DNA of 64,000 bases from Azospirillaceae bacterium. Its GTDB lineage: Bacteria > Pseudomonadota > Alphaproteobacteria > Azospirillales > Azospirillaceae. This document shows positions 25,724 through 33,561 of the stretch, piece by piece. The translations under genes were made by a program, and so were the position numbers. The notes under the pieces are model-generated. The model did no database searches. It saw only the letters and a list, made by a program, of their open reading frames with translations, and was not told where the DNA came from. Each line of letters begins with the position of its first letter. The first letter of the stretch is position 1. The stretch covers positions 186,001 through 250,000 of the forward strand of contig JARLIO010000034.1 in assembly GCA_031291675.1 (NCBI GenBank), written 5' to 3'.

Positions 25724-25853
25724 CCCGGGCCCCCCCCTCAGACTATCGGATCGCTTCCCATGACCCGGTTGGAAGGATCAAATTGAACCGGTCCGCATCG
25801 ATCATCCCCTTTGTCGACAGGAATGGCGCGAGGACAACGGAGGAACGGCAACC

Positions 25854-26453
25854 ATGACATCAGTGTTCCCGGTCTCACGTGACGCTCTATTGCCGCTGTT
25901 TGTCGTCGAAGGTGACATCACGACCATGGCGGTCGATGCCATCGTCAATGCCGCCAATACCACGCTGCTGGGCGGTGGCGGGGTCGATGGCGCGATTCAC
26001 CGCGCCGCGGGCCCCGATCTGCTGGTGGCGTGCCGAAGCCTCGGCGGATGTGCCACCGGCGATGCCAAGGCGACCCGCGGCTACCGGCTTCCGGCGTCCT
26101 GGATCATCCATACCGTGGGGCCGGTCTGGGCGGACTATCGGCCCGAACAGGCCGATGCGCTGCTGGCCAGCGCCTATCGCCGCTCGATCGAGGAGGCGGC
26201 CCGTGTCGGCGCGCGCACCATCGCCTTTCCGGCGATCTCGACCGGGATTTACGGCTTTCCGATCGATCGGGCCGCCGCGGTCGCGGTCGATGCCGTCGTC
26301 GCGGCGTTGGATCGCCCACCCGGTCTCGGGTCGCAGCCGGCCCCGGACATCACCGCGGTTTATTTCGTCGGCTTCAGCGCCGCCGCCACGGCGGCTCTCA
26401 CCGCGGCCATCGCCAGAACCGAAACCCGGTGCCAGCTTCATCCCGCCCGGTGA
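25854..26453 (+). CDS. Macrodomain protein, O-acetyl-ADP-ribose deacetylase-like
   Basis: A 199-residue single macrodomain of the YmdB/MacroD class. It shows [34 protein letters not shown], the classic MacroD active-site segment with the ADP-ribose-binding asparagines and glycine loop, then [10 protein letters not shown] and [13 protein letters not shown]. Such enzymes remove acetyl from O-acetyl-ADP-ribose or mono-ADP-ribose from acidic residues. It lies just downstream of a Nudix hydrolase of the ADP-ribose type, so the pair could release and then break down ADP-ribose. It ends convergent to rpiB. Confidence 0.93.
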   Translation: MTSVFPVSRDALLPLFVVEGDITTMAVDAIVNAANTTLLGGGGVDGAIHRAAGPDLLVACRSLGGCATGDAKATRGYRLPASWIIHTVGPVWADYRPEQADALLASAYRRSIEEAARVGARTIAFPAISTGIYGFPIDRAAAVAVDAVVAALDRPPGLGSQPAPDITAVYFVGFSAAATAALTAAIARTETRCQLHPAR

Positions 26454-26462
26454 CGCCCGGGC
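26445..26462. terminator. Short GC stem-loop at convergent gene ends
   Basis: GCCCGG and CCGGGC around TGACGC, overlapping the macrodomain stop and lying just past the rpiB stop. A modest two-way terminator candidate. Confidence 0.35.
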
Positions 26463-26469
26463 CGGGACC

Positions 26470-26952
26470 TCAGGTCACGGCTGCGGCGGCGAGATCCTGC
26501 GTCGTCTCGATTTCCGCGATCATATCGAGGCGCCGCTGGTGCCGCCCGCCCTCATACTCACCCTCCAGGAACGTTCTGACGATCATCAGTGCCAGATCGC
26601 TGCCCACGACGCGGGCGCCGAAGGCCAGCATGTTGGCGTCGTTGTGCTGACGTGCCAGGAGCGCCGAATAGGGTTCCGAGCACGGAACGCAGCGAATGCC
26701 GTGGACTTTGTTGGCCGACAGCGAGATCCCGATTCCGGTTCCGCAGATGACGATGCCGAAACGGCAATCCCCGGACTGAACCCGACGCGCCGCTTTGAAG
26801 CCGAACAGGGGATAATCGGTCCGCTCTTCGCTATCCGCACCCAGATCGACAACCGTCCAGCCGTGCCCGGCCAGCCAGCCGTTAACGATGCGCCGCAACG
26901 GCAGACCGACATGGTCGCTGGCCAATGCAATTCTCATGTTGGTGGACATCAT
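26470..26952 (-). CDS. rpiB: RpiB/LacAB-family sugar-phosphate isomerase
   Basis: A 160-residue isomerase. RpiB-type features include the N-terminal IALASDHVGLPLR, the catalytic cysteine in VICGTGIGISLSANK, and AFGARVVGSDLA near the C-terminus. E. coli RpiB converts ribose-5-phosphate and ribulose-5-phosphate, and also allose-6-phosphate and allulose-6-phosphate. As the last gene of the allose operon here it most likely supplies the allose-6-phosphate isomerase step between AlsK and AlsE. The ATG overlaps the alsK stop (ATGA), so the start with two extra N-terminal codons (MMSTNMRIA) is favoured. Confidence 0.9.
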   Translation of the reverse strand: MMSTNMRIALASDHVGLPLRRIVNGWLAGHGWTVVDLGADSEERTDYPLFGFKAARRVQSGDCRFGIVICGTGIGISLSANKVHGIRCVPCSEPYSALLARQHNDANMLAFGARVVGSDLALMIVRTFLEGEYEGGRHQRRLDMIAEIETTQDLAAAAVT

Positions 26953-27854
26953 GGTGCTACGCTTTCCTTGTCAGAATGTTCAGCATAGAGGCAGGCACCG
27001 CGCGCACCGCTGTCGGAGAGATGCGATGCCAGACGGATCTCAAGGCCATCGCGCGGAAATGGCGCCCGGATATGGCGCCTTGTCTGTTCCAGCAACCGTT
27101 CCCGGGGGAAGCCCGCGAGTTCCAGCACGCCACCGCCCAGGAACATCAGGTCCGGGTCAAACAGGTTCAAGCCGGTCGCGATCACCTGTGCCGCGATGTC
27201 AACGAAGGTCCGCAAATCCGGATGATCGCCATGGACCTCGAACAGGTCGGTGATCGCCGTCCCGGGCGCGTGGCGCTGTTGCCAGGTGCCGAGCCAACGA
27301 CCGCAGCAGACCGTTTCAGCGCAACCGATCTTGCCGCAACCACAAACACCGAGGGCGCCATTGACCGGAATATGACCCAACTCGGCGGCACTGCCGTGCG
27401 CCCCGGCATAGAACCCGTTGATCCAGACCGCATTGCCAATCCCGGTGCCGATATAGACGCCCATTCCCACCTTGCACGGGATGCCGCCGGTGTGCAGATC
27501 GTGGAAGAATTGGAAATTCACGTCGCGTTCCGCGATGACCGGGATCTGCAACGCCGCCTGCAAAATGTCGACGATCGCGATCCCGTTCAGCGCCGGAACA
27601 TTGGGGCTGGACAGAATCGTTCGCCGCACCCGATCCAATGTCACCGGCAGTCCGATCGCCAGCAACCGCGGATGCGCCCCATGGGCGGCGAGCCGCGCCG
27701 CCACCCAGGCCACCAGGGCTTCGATCGGTCGATCGCCGCTGATGATCGCGGCGGTCTTGCATTTCTCGGAAACCAGGAACTGCCCGTCCTGGTAGAGGCA
27801 GAAGCGGGTATGCGTTCCCCCCAGATCGATTCCGGCATAGAGCGGTCGGGTCAC
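26949..27854 (-). CDS. alsK: ROK-family kinase, D-allose kinase AlsK
   Basis: A 301-residue sugar kinase. It opens with the ATP-binding ROK signature LYAGIDLGGTHTRFCLY, has the phosphate loop GTGIGNAVWINGFYAGAHGSAAELGH, and a zinc-type cysteine cluster VCGCGKIGCAETVCCGRWL. It would phosphorylate allose at C6. The start is GTG at 27854, overlapping the alsE stop by four bases (GTGA); the open frame continues 19 codons upstream inside alsE, which I reject. ROK kinases are hard to assign by sequence alone, but gene order with alsE, alsBAC and rpiB supports allose. Confidence 0.88.
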   Translation of the reverse strand: MTRPLYAGIDLGGTHTRFCLYQDGQFLVSEKCKTAAIISGDRPIEALVAWVAARLAAHGAHPRLLAIGLPVTLDRVRRTILSSPNVPALNGIAIVDILQAALQIPVIAERDVNFQFFHDLHTGGIPCKVGMGVYIGTGIGNAVWINGFYAGAHGSAAELGHIPVNGALGVCGCGKIGCAETVCCGRWLGTWQQRHAPGTAITDLFEVHGDHPDLRTFVDIAAQVIATGLNLFDPDLMFLGGGVLELAGFPRERLLEQTRRHIRAPFPRDGLEIRLASHLSDSGARGACLYAEHSDKESVAP

Positions 27855-28543
27855 GCCGGCCTCGCCAGGCTGGCTTCGGCGCGTTCCACATCGCCGCGCA
27901 TCTCGGTCCATGCCGTGGCGATATCGGGATTCAGGCTGAACAGCCCCGACGTGCCGACGATCAAGACATCCGCCCCGGCGCGCAGCAGGTTCTCGTAGGT
28001 CCTTTTGTTGCAGGAACCATCGATCTCGATCAGGAAGTTCGCCCCCTTGTCATCACGGAACCGCCGGGCGTCGGCGATCTTCTCGATCATTTCCGGAATG
28101 AATTTTTGCCCGGCATAACCCGGATCGACGGTCAGAATCGTCAGCTTGTCGACCAGATGCAGATAGTGCTTCACCGCGTCGATCGGTGTCGCCGGGTTGA
28201 GCACCAGGCCCGGGCGGCAGCCCAGATCCCGGATGTTCCCGATCACCCGGAACGCGTCGCGATTGATGGTTTCGGCGTGCGGCGAGATCCATTGCGCCCC
28301 CGCCTTGGCCATCGCCGCCAGAAAATGGGTCGGTTCCGTCACCATCAGGTGCGTGTCCATCGGCACCCGTGACAGTGCGGCGACCTCGGTCATGAAATAG
28401 GTGGACAGAGCGAAATTGCGCACATAGTGCCCATCCATGATGTCGATATGAAGGAAATCCGCGGCCTGATTCATAAAGGCGATCTGTTCGCTGAACCGGG
28501 CGAGGCTCATGCACATCAGCGACGGGGCTATCTTGACATTCAT
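27851..28543 (-). CDS. alsE: D-allulose-6-phosphate 3-epimerase AlsE
   Basis: A 230-residue TIM-barrel epimerase of the ribulose-phosphate 3-epimerase family. It reads SPSLMCM-type (APSLMCMSLARFSEQIAFMN), HIDIMDGHYV with the metal-binding His/Asp, HLMVTEP, TVDPGYAGQKFIPEM, EIDGSCNKRTYE and GADVLIVGTSGLF. These, above all DGSCN and GTSGLF, match E. coli AlsE rather than Rpe. It converts allulose-6-phosphate to fructose-6-phosphate. A ribosome site AAGGA lies 8 bases ahead of the ATG, immediately after a 14-bp tandem repeat. It overlaps alsK by 4 bases. Confidence 0.93.
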   Translation of the reverse strand: MNVKIAPSLMCMSLARFSEQIAFMNQAADFLHIDIMDGHYVRNFALSTYFMTEVAALSRVPMDTHLMVTEPTHFLAAMAKAGAQWISPHAETINRDAFRVIGNIRDLGCRPGLVLNPATPIDAVKHYLHLVDKLTILTVDPGYAGQKFIPEMIEKIADARRFRDDKGANFLIEIDGSCNKRTYENLLRAGADVLIVGTSGLFSLNPDIATAWTEMRGDVERAEASLARPA

Positions 28544-28556
28544 TGGTCGGGTCCTT

Positions 28557-28626
28557 CCGATGTTTCCGGGCCGATGTTTCCGGGCCGATTTCTCCGGGCC
28601 GGTATTTCCAGGCCGATTGTCCCAAG
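28557..28626. repeat. Five tandem 14-bp repeats between alsC and alsE
   Basis: Units start at 28557, 28571, 28585, 28599 and 28613. The first two are identical (CCGATGTTTCCGGG); the third differs at three positions, the fourth and fifth more. On the transcript strand the unit reads CCCGGAAACATCGG. The array fills most of the alsC-alsE gap and ends just upstream of the alsE ribosome site. Confidence 0.9.
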
Positions 28627-28638
28627 TGCTGGCGCCCT

Positions 28639-29586
28639 CTATCGGGCGCGGGCGATCATGCGGTCCAGCGCGACCGCGGCGATGATCAGGCTGCCCATCA
28701 CGACAAGTTGGTAGAAGGTCTGAATTTTCAGCAGATTAAGACCGTTGCTGATGGTGCCGATGATCAGGCCGCCGACAACGACCGAGGGAATGCGGCCCTT
28801 GCCGCCAAAGAAGCTGGTGCCACCGATAATGGCGGAGGCAATGGCGTAGGTTTCGAAGCTGATCCCGGCCGTGGGTTCGGCCGCGCCAAGGCGCGCGGTG
28901 GTCAGGACGCCGGCCAGACCGGCGCACAGGCCGGAGATCATGAAAACGATCAGGGTGTGCAATTTGATATCAACGCCCGAGAAGTAGGCGGACTCACGAT
29001 TGCCGCCGAGGGCATAGATGTTACGCCCGACCCGGGTATTGGTGGTGATGAACCACAGGATCACCGCCATCGACAGCGCCAGCACCACCGGGGCCGGGAA
29101 GATCCAGATATTTCCCCCCAGGCCGTCGATGAAGCTGAAGGGCAGACCAAACACCGGGTTGGCGCCGGAAATGATCATCGTGACACCGCGGAAGATCGCG
29201 TTGGTTCCCAGCGTGATGATGAAAGGATGCAGGCCGGTGTAGTTGACGAGCATGCCGTTGAAGGCCCCGAGGACGATGCCGACCAGAACGCCGCCGATCA
29301 GAACCGACAGCAGCGGATCCATCCCGGCAACCATCAGCTTGGCGGTCAAGATACCGGCCAACGCCACAATCGAGCCAATCGATAGATCGATACCGGCGAT
29401 CAGGATCGCGAAGAATTCTCCCAGAGCGGTCAAGATCGTGATCGAGCTCTGTACAAAAATCTGAACGATATTGTCAGACTGCAGGAAATACGTTGGGCTC
29501 AACGCCCCGAACAGGACGACTATGACAAGCAGAATACAGACGGTTCCATAGTAATCCCAAAATTTTATGAGTTTTTCTCTGGTCAT
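28639..29586 (-). CDS. alsC: Allose ABC transporter permease AlsC
   Basis: A 315-residue inner-membrane permease of the RbsC/AraH family with eight to ten hydrophobic segments. It includes the conserved EFFAILIAGIDLSIGSIVALAG loop and the cytoplasmic coupling segment NTRVGRNIYALGGNRESAYFSGVDI, both typical of ribose/allose-type permeases. It forms the channel for AlsA and AlsB. ATG follows the alsA stop by 6 bases, so the two are translationally close. Immediately downstream is the 14-bp repeat array before alsE. Confidence 0.92.
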   Translation of the reverse strand: MTREKLIKFWDYYGTVCILLVIVVLFGALSPTYFLQSDNIVQIFVQSSITILTALGEFFAILIAGIDLSIGSIVALAGILTAKLMVAGMDPLLSVLIGGVLVGIVLGAFNGMLVNYTGLHPFIITLGTNAIFRGVTMIISGANPVFGLPFSFIDGLGGNIWIFPAPVVLALSMAVILWFITTNTRVGRNIYALGGNRESAYFSGVDIKLHTLIVFMISGLCAGLAGVLTTARLGAAEPTAGISFETYAIASAIIGGTSFFGGKGRIPSVVVGGLIIGTISNGLNLLKIQTFYQLVVMGSLIIAAVALDRMIARAR

Positions 29587-29592
29587 TTTCCG

Positions 29593-31164
29593 TTACCGCC
29601 CGTTAAGCGCGAAGTGTAAAATCTGTTCTTCGGTGGCAGAGTGGCTATCGATAATCTTGACAATCTGACCTGCCCGGAAAATCGCGATGCGATCGCAAAC
29701 GGCCAGAATCTCCGGCAGTTCAGAAGACACCATGATGATCGCCTTGCCCGCCTTGGACAGGTTACGCATGATCGCGTAGATCTCTGATTTGGCGCCGACA
29801 TCGATGCCTCTTGTCGGCTCGTCGAAGATGAACAGATCCGGATTGGTGGCCAGCCATTTTCCGATCAGCACTTTTTGTTGATTGCCGCCGGACAATTCCG
29901 TGATGTTCTGGTGGATCGACGCGCATTTGATCGACAGGTTCTTATGCTGCTGACGGGCACTCTCCGTTTCCGGGCCGGGATGGATCAATCCCCAGATGCC
30001 CCGCAGCGGGGCCGCCTTCAGGCATTGCGAAATGACAATATTGTCCTTGATCGAGAAATTCGGCATGAACCCGGTCTGGCGTCGGGCTTCGGTGATATAG
30101 GCCATGCCGCTTTTCAGCGCTTCGATCGGCCCCTTGGGCGTGACGTCGCGGCCGTTGAGCTCGATCCGGCCCGAAGCCCGCGCCATCGTGCCGAACAGGC
30201 AATTCATCAGTTCGGTGCGTCCCGACCCCACCAGGCCGGCAAAACCCAGAATCTCACCGGAATAGACGTCAAAACCGACATCGACGACCCGTTTGCGATC
30301 GACACTGGTGACATCGCGAACCCGCAACACCGGTTGGGCCCCGCGATCGACGGCGCCTTCGTTGAGGAAAGTCCGTTTGACGTCACGACCGACCATCTTG
30401 CGCACCAGATCGTCGTTCGTCGTGTCGGCGACCATTCCGGTGCCGCTGGTGACACCGTCCTTCAGCACCGAGAAGCGGTCACCGATCGTCCGAACTTCGT
30501 CGAGCTTGTGCGAAATGAAAAGAATGGCGGTGCCATCGGCGCGAAGCTGTCTGACCAGGGCAAAAAGCCGCTCGACCTCGACATTGGTCAGCGACGAGGT
30601 CGGTTCGTCCATCACCAGGATACGGGCGTCACGCATCAGGGACTTGGCGATCTCGATCATCTGGCGATGGGCGATCGGCAGTTCACCGACCGGGGTCTCC
30701 AGATCAATGTCCAGGCCCAGGCGGGTCAGGACCGTCGCCGCTTCGCGGCGCATCCGCCGCCAGTCCACCGTGGGCACGCCAAAGCGGCGCAGCACCGGGA
30801 TCCGTCCGACGAACAGATTCTCCAACGCCGACAATTCATTGATGACGCTGAGTTCCTGATAGATGATCGAGATCCCGGCATGAGCCGCCTGGCCGGGGGT
30901 CAGCGCCGCATAGGGTTTGTCATCGATCGTGATCGTCCCCGCGCTCGGCGCATGAATGCCCGACAGAATCTTCATCAGCGTCGATTTTCCGGCGCCGTTC
31001 TCGCCGAGGATCGCATGAACCTCACCGGGATAGATATCGAGGTCGACACCACCCAGGGCCGTGATGCCACCAAAAATCTTGACAATACCGCGCATCGTGA
31101 CGAGCGGGATGCCCATCGCCGGTTTGTCGGGCAGGCGCACCGCGACTGTTGATGGAACAATCAT
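29593..31164 (-). CDS. alsA: Allose ABC transporter ATP-binding protein AlsA
   Basis: A 523-residue double nucleotide-binding protein of the RbsA/AlsA sugar-importer type. The first half has Walker [10 protein letters not shown] at 54-62, ELPIAHRQMIEIAKSL as signature region and LVMDEPTSSLT as Walker B. The second half has the degenerate loop GFAGLVGSGRTEL, ELSGGNQQKV signature and FIFDEPTRGIDVGAK. Import of allose (and perhaps ribose) is driven by its ATP hydrolysis. ATG at 31164 is preceded by GGGGAA 5 bases away; an upstream frame continues but enters the alsB-alsA stem-loop region. Confidence 0.92.
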   Translation of the reverse strand: MIVPSTVAVRLPDKPAMGIPLVTMRGIVKIFGGITALGGVDLDIYPGEVHAILGENGAGKSTLMKILSGIHAPSAGTITIDDKPYAALTPGQAAHAGISIIYQELSVINELSALENLFVGRIPVLRRFGVPTVDWRRMRREAATVLTRLGLDIDLETPVGELPIAHRQMIEIAKSLMRDARILVMDEPTSSLTNVEVERLFALVRQLRADGTAILFISHKLDEVRTIGDRFSVLKDGVTSGTGMVADTTNDDLVRKMVGRDVKRTFLNEGAVDRGAQPVLRVRDVTSVDRKRVVDVGFDVYSGEILGFAGLVGSGRTELMNCLFGTMARASGRIELNGRDVTPKGPIEALKSGMAYITEARRQTGFMPNFSIKDNIVISQCLKAAPLRGIWGLIHPGPETESARQQHKNLSIKCASIHQNITELSGGNQQKVLIGKWLATNPDLFIFDEPTRGIDVGAKSEIYAIMRNLSKAGKAIIMVSSELPEILAVCDRIAIFRAGQIVKIIDSHSATEEQILHFALNGR

Positions 31165-31244
31165 GTTATTCCCCGCAAAAGGAGATAGGCGCGTCAGGAT
31201 TGCCGGCCCCGGGCGATCGCCAGGATCCATGGCCACGGGCGGAT

Positions 31245-31289
31245 GGCACGGGCGCGCCGCGGGCTTGCCGCCGCGGCTGCGCCCGTGCC
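31245..31289 (-). terminator. Large stem-loop between alsB and alsA
   Basis: Stems GGCACGGGCGC/GCGCCCGTGCC (11 bp) and inner CCGCGG/CCGCGG (6 bp) with an 8-base loop, starting 9 bases after the alsB stop. No U-run. Such hairpins after binding-protein genes usually protect the 3' end of the upstream message and lower expression of downstream genes. Confidence 0.75.
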
Positions 31290-31297
31290 GCTCCCGC

Positions 31298-32239
31298 TTA
31301 TTCCTTCGTCACCAGGATCGAGTCGATCAGCACCAGCTTCGGCACGGCGCCCACGGCGGTCTGCTTGCCATTCTTGACCGCTTCAACCAGCAGATCGAGG
31401 CCGGTGGCACCGATCTTCGCCGGGTCCTGGGCGACGGTTGCCGTCATGCGACCCGCTTTGATCATGGCCAGCGCTTCCGGATCACCGTCGGTGCCGACAA
31501 CCATGACTTTCCCGCCTTTGCCGGCATTCTGCACCGCCTGCATCGCGCCCAACGCCATGGTGTCATTGGCACAGTAGATCGCCTTCAACGCCGGTGAGGT
31601 CTGCAGGGTGTTGGTGGCGACGTCGAGGGCGCGCAGACGATCCCAATCGGCCGGCTGGCTGGCCACCAGCTCGATATTCGCCGCCGCCTTGAAGGCACCG
31701 CTCGCCCCGTTCTTGCGCGCCTCGCCCGACGCGGTGCCGGCCTTGCCTTCGATAATCGCGACCTGGCCGCCGGCAGCGCCCAGCTTGTTGATGATGAAGT
31801 CGGCACCTTTCTTGCCGACCGCGACATTGTTGGTCGTGATGAAGGCTTCAACGTTGGCCCCGGCCTGCTTCAGGCCCTCCATATCGACCTTTTCATCGAT
31901 ATTGACGAGGAACATGCCCTTCTTATAGGCCTTTGCGATCGGCTGAATCAGGTTGTTCGCCGAAATCGGCGCAAAGGCGATGCCTTTGTAGGGTTTGTTC
32001 AACAGATCTTCAAATAATTGCAACTGGGCCTGCAAGTCACCCTCGGATGGCGAGGAGACGATATCGACCTCAACGCCAAGTTTCTTGGCCTCGGCTTCAA
32101 TCCCATCCTTCATGTTGACCCAGAAGGGGTTGGCCAGTGTTTTCAGAACCACGGCGTAGTCTGCCGCCATGACCGTGGCAGGCGCTGCCGCGAGGGCAGC
32201 CCCGAACATCGCGGCCATCATCGTTTTCTTGACGCTCAT
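31298..32239 (-). CDS. alsB: D-allose periplasmic binding protein AlsB
   Basis: A 313-residue periplasmic binding protein, signal peptide ending AMA-like at VMA/ADY near 25. The mature sequence tracks E. coli AlsB closely: YAVVLKTLANPFWVNMKDGIE, SPSEGDLQAQLQLFEDL, NKPYKGIAFAPIS, DEKVDMEGLKQAG, IIEGKAGTASGEARKNGA, LVASQPADWDR, AIYCANDTMALG and VLIDSILVTKE. It captures allose for AlsC/AlsA. It is the first transporter gene, downstream of the regulator and a stem-loop at 32266-32291, and is separated from alsA by another stem-loop, which would give it the highest expression. Confidence 0.95.
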   Translation of the reverse strand: MSVKKTMMAAMFGAALAAAPATVMAADYAVVLKTLANPFWVNMKDGIEAEAKKLGVEVDIVSSPSEGDLQAQLQLFEDLLNKPYKGIAFAPISANNLIQPIAKAYKKGMFLVNIDEKVDMEGLKQAGANVEAFITTNNVAVGKKGADFIINKLGAAGGQVAIIEGKAGTASGEARKNGASGAFKAAANIELVASQPADWDRLRALDVATNTLQTSPALKAIYCANDTMALGAMQAVQNAGKGGKVMVVGTDGDPEALAMIKAGRMTATVAQDPAKIGATGLDLLVEAVKNGKQTAVGAVPKLVLIDSILVTKE

Positions 32240-32265
32240 TGTTTCCCCCCAAAGTTCACAAAATC

Positions 32266-32291
32266 ACATCGGCTTCACAAGAAGCCGATGT
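32266..32291 (-). terminator. Perfect 11-bp stem-loop upstream of alsB
   Basis: ACATCGGCTTC and GAAGCCGATGT around loop ACAA, 26 bases before the alsB start codon. On the minus strand it is followed by GATTTTG. It may end transcription from the regulator gene or act in the alsB leader. Confidence 0.65.
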
Positions 32292-32485
32292 CCCTGAGAA
32301 CACCGGGTCCGCGAACCGGGGTGGCGGCGATCGAACCGCAACCCCGCCACATCCCCGCTTGCCCCGATGTCTCCCTCTCCCGGCCGCCGCGCCATGGCGG
32401 AACCAGAAAGATCCGCTCCAAACCACCCGGTCCCTCTGCATCCAAGCGGCCACCGCGGTCGCGTTGGCCGTCCCGGACGGAACGA

Positions 32486-33415
32486 TCAATTGCGGGGCTT
32501 TGCCCGCCCCTTCCTGACACCGGTCCACGGAAAACAGTGAATCGATGACATCGTCTTGTTCAGATTGGCCTCGGCCAGATCGTAATTTTTGCGCGCCAGG
32601 CACATGAAGAAAGAATCGATCAAGGTAAGCTGCGCGATCCGGGCGGTTGCATTCTGACCAATCAAGGGCGAATCCTTGGCCGGCGCGCACAGGACAAAGT
32701 CCGAGGCCTTCGCCAGATCCGAGGCAAACGAATTTGTCAGGGCGATGATCCGGGCGCCGTTGGTCCGGGCCAAATCAATCGCCCCGAGCAGCTCCATGGT
32801 CTGGCCAGAGTGCGAAACCGCAAGAACGACGTCCTCTTTCGACAGCAGCGATGCCGACATCATCATCATGTGCGTGTCGGAAAAGACCGTACTGCGGATG
32901 CCGATCCGCAGGAATTTGTGGGAGGCATCATGGCAAACCGTCGCCGACCCCCCGACACCATAAATATCCCGCTGCTTGCCGGCGTAAAACGCCTCGGCCG
33001 CCTCCTCGATGACTTCAGAGGGCGTGATGCTCTGGACCTCGTCGAGAACCTGGCGCGTCGCCTGAAAGATCTTGCGCTTGATCTCGCTGACGCTGTCATC
33101 CCGCGACAGATCCTGATGCATCTCAATCTGAGGTATGCTGTGATAGGCGAGCAGCGCCGTGCGCAGAGCCTTGAATCCCGGATAACCCAGGCGCCGCGCC
33201 ACCTTCACCAAAAAGGGCTCGGAGACACCAAGAGCCGTCGCAACTTCACCAATCGTCGGGCTCTTTGTAAAGTTTTCGCGCCTTAGGAACCAGTCAGCCA
33301 CCGTCCACTCGGCCGGCGTGAGCGTGGGCAGCAGCATGCGCAATTGTGGCCCCACCGCCATAGGGTCGCGACCCACAGCTGGATGGTCGTCGACGCCGTC
33401 GTCGATTACCCCCAT
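32486..33415 (-). CDS. MurR/RpiR-family regulator, likely allose-operon repressor
   Basis: A 309-residue regulator. The N-terminal helix-turn-helix (TKSPTIGEVATALGVSEPFLVKVARRLGYPGF, about 50-85) and C-terminal SIS sugar-phosphate domain (DIYGVGGSATVCHDASHKFLRIG, VVLAVSHSGQTMELL) are the family plan. It probably senses allose-6-phosphate or allulose-6-phosphate and represses alsBACEK-rpiB. ATG at 33415 has AGGAGG nine bases upstream; in-frame starts at 33478 and beyond lack one and would run through the operator candidate. In E. coli the same regulator type (AlsR/RpiR) controls allose genes and rpiB. Confidence 0.9.
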   Translation of the reverse strand: MGVIDDGVDDHPAVGRDPMAVGPQLRMLLPTLTPAEWTVADWFLRRENFTKSPTIGEVATALGVSEPFLVKVARRLGYPGFKALRTALLAYHSIPQIEMHQDLSRDDSVSEIKRKIFQATRQVLDEVQSITPSEVIEEAAEAFYAGKQRDIYGVGGSATVCHDASHKFLRIGIRSTVFSDTHMMMMSASLLSKEDVVLAVSHSGQTMELLGAIDLARTNGARIIALTNSFASDLAKASDFVLCAPAKDSPLIGQNATARIAQLTLIDSFFMCLARKNYDLAEANLNKTMSSIHCFPWTGVRKGRAKPRN

Positions 33416-33453
33416 GTCCCGCCCCCTCCTCAAGCCACGTCCGACAATCGCAA

Positions 33454-33499
33454 ACTTCACAGGATCAGACTTTACCATGAAGTACGATTCTGTAAAGTC
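33454..33499. promoter_or_regulatory. Two interleaved inverted repeats before the RpiR-type regulator
   Basis: GACTTTAC (33468-33475) is inverted as GTAAAGTC (33492-33499), and ACTTCA (33454-33459) as TGAAGT (33478-33483). Both pairs have half-sites 24 bases apart, the second pair shifted by about 15. All four half-sites share (G)T(A/G)AAGT. The block lies 39-84 bases before the regulator's ATG, so it suits an autoregulatory operator. Confidence 0.6.
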
Positions 33500-33561
33500 G
33501 ATTTCGCCGGTTCCGTCGCGCGGCCGCGCGCGGTCCGTTCGGCGTGGCGCGAACGGGACGA

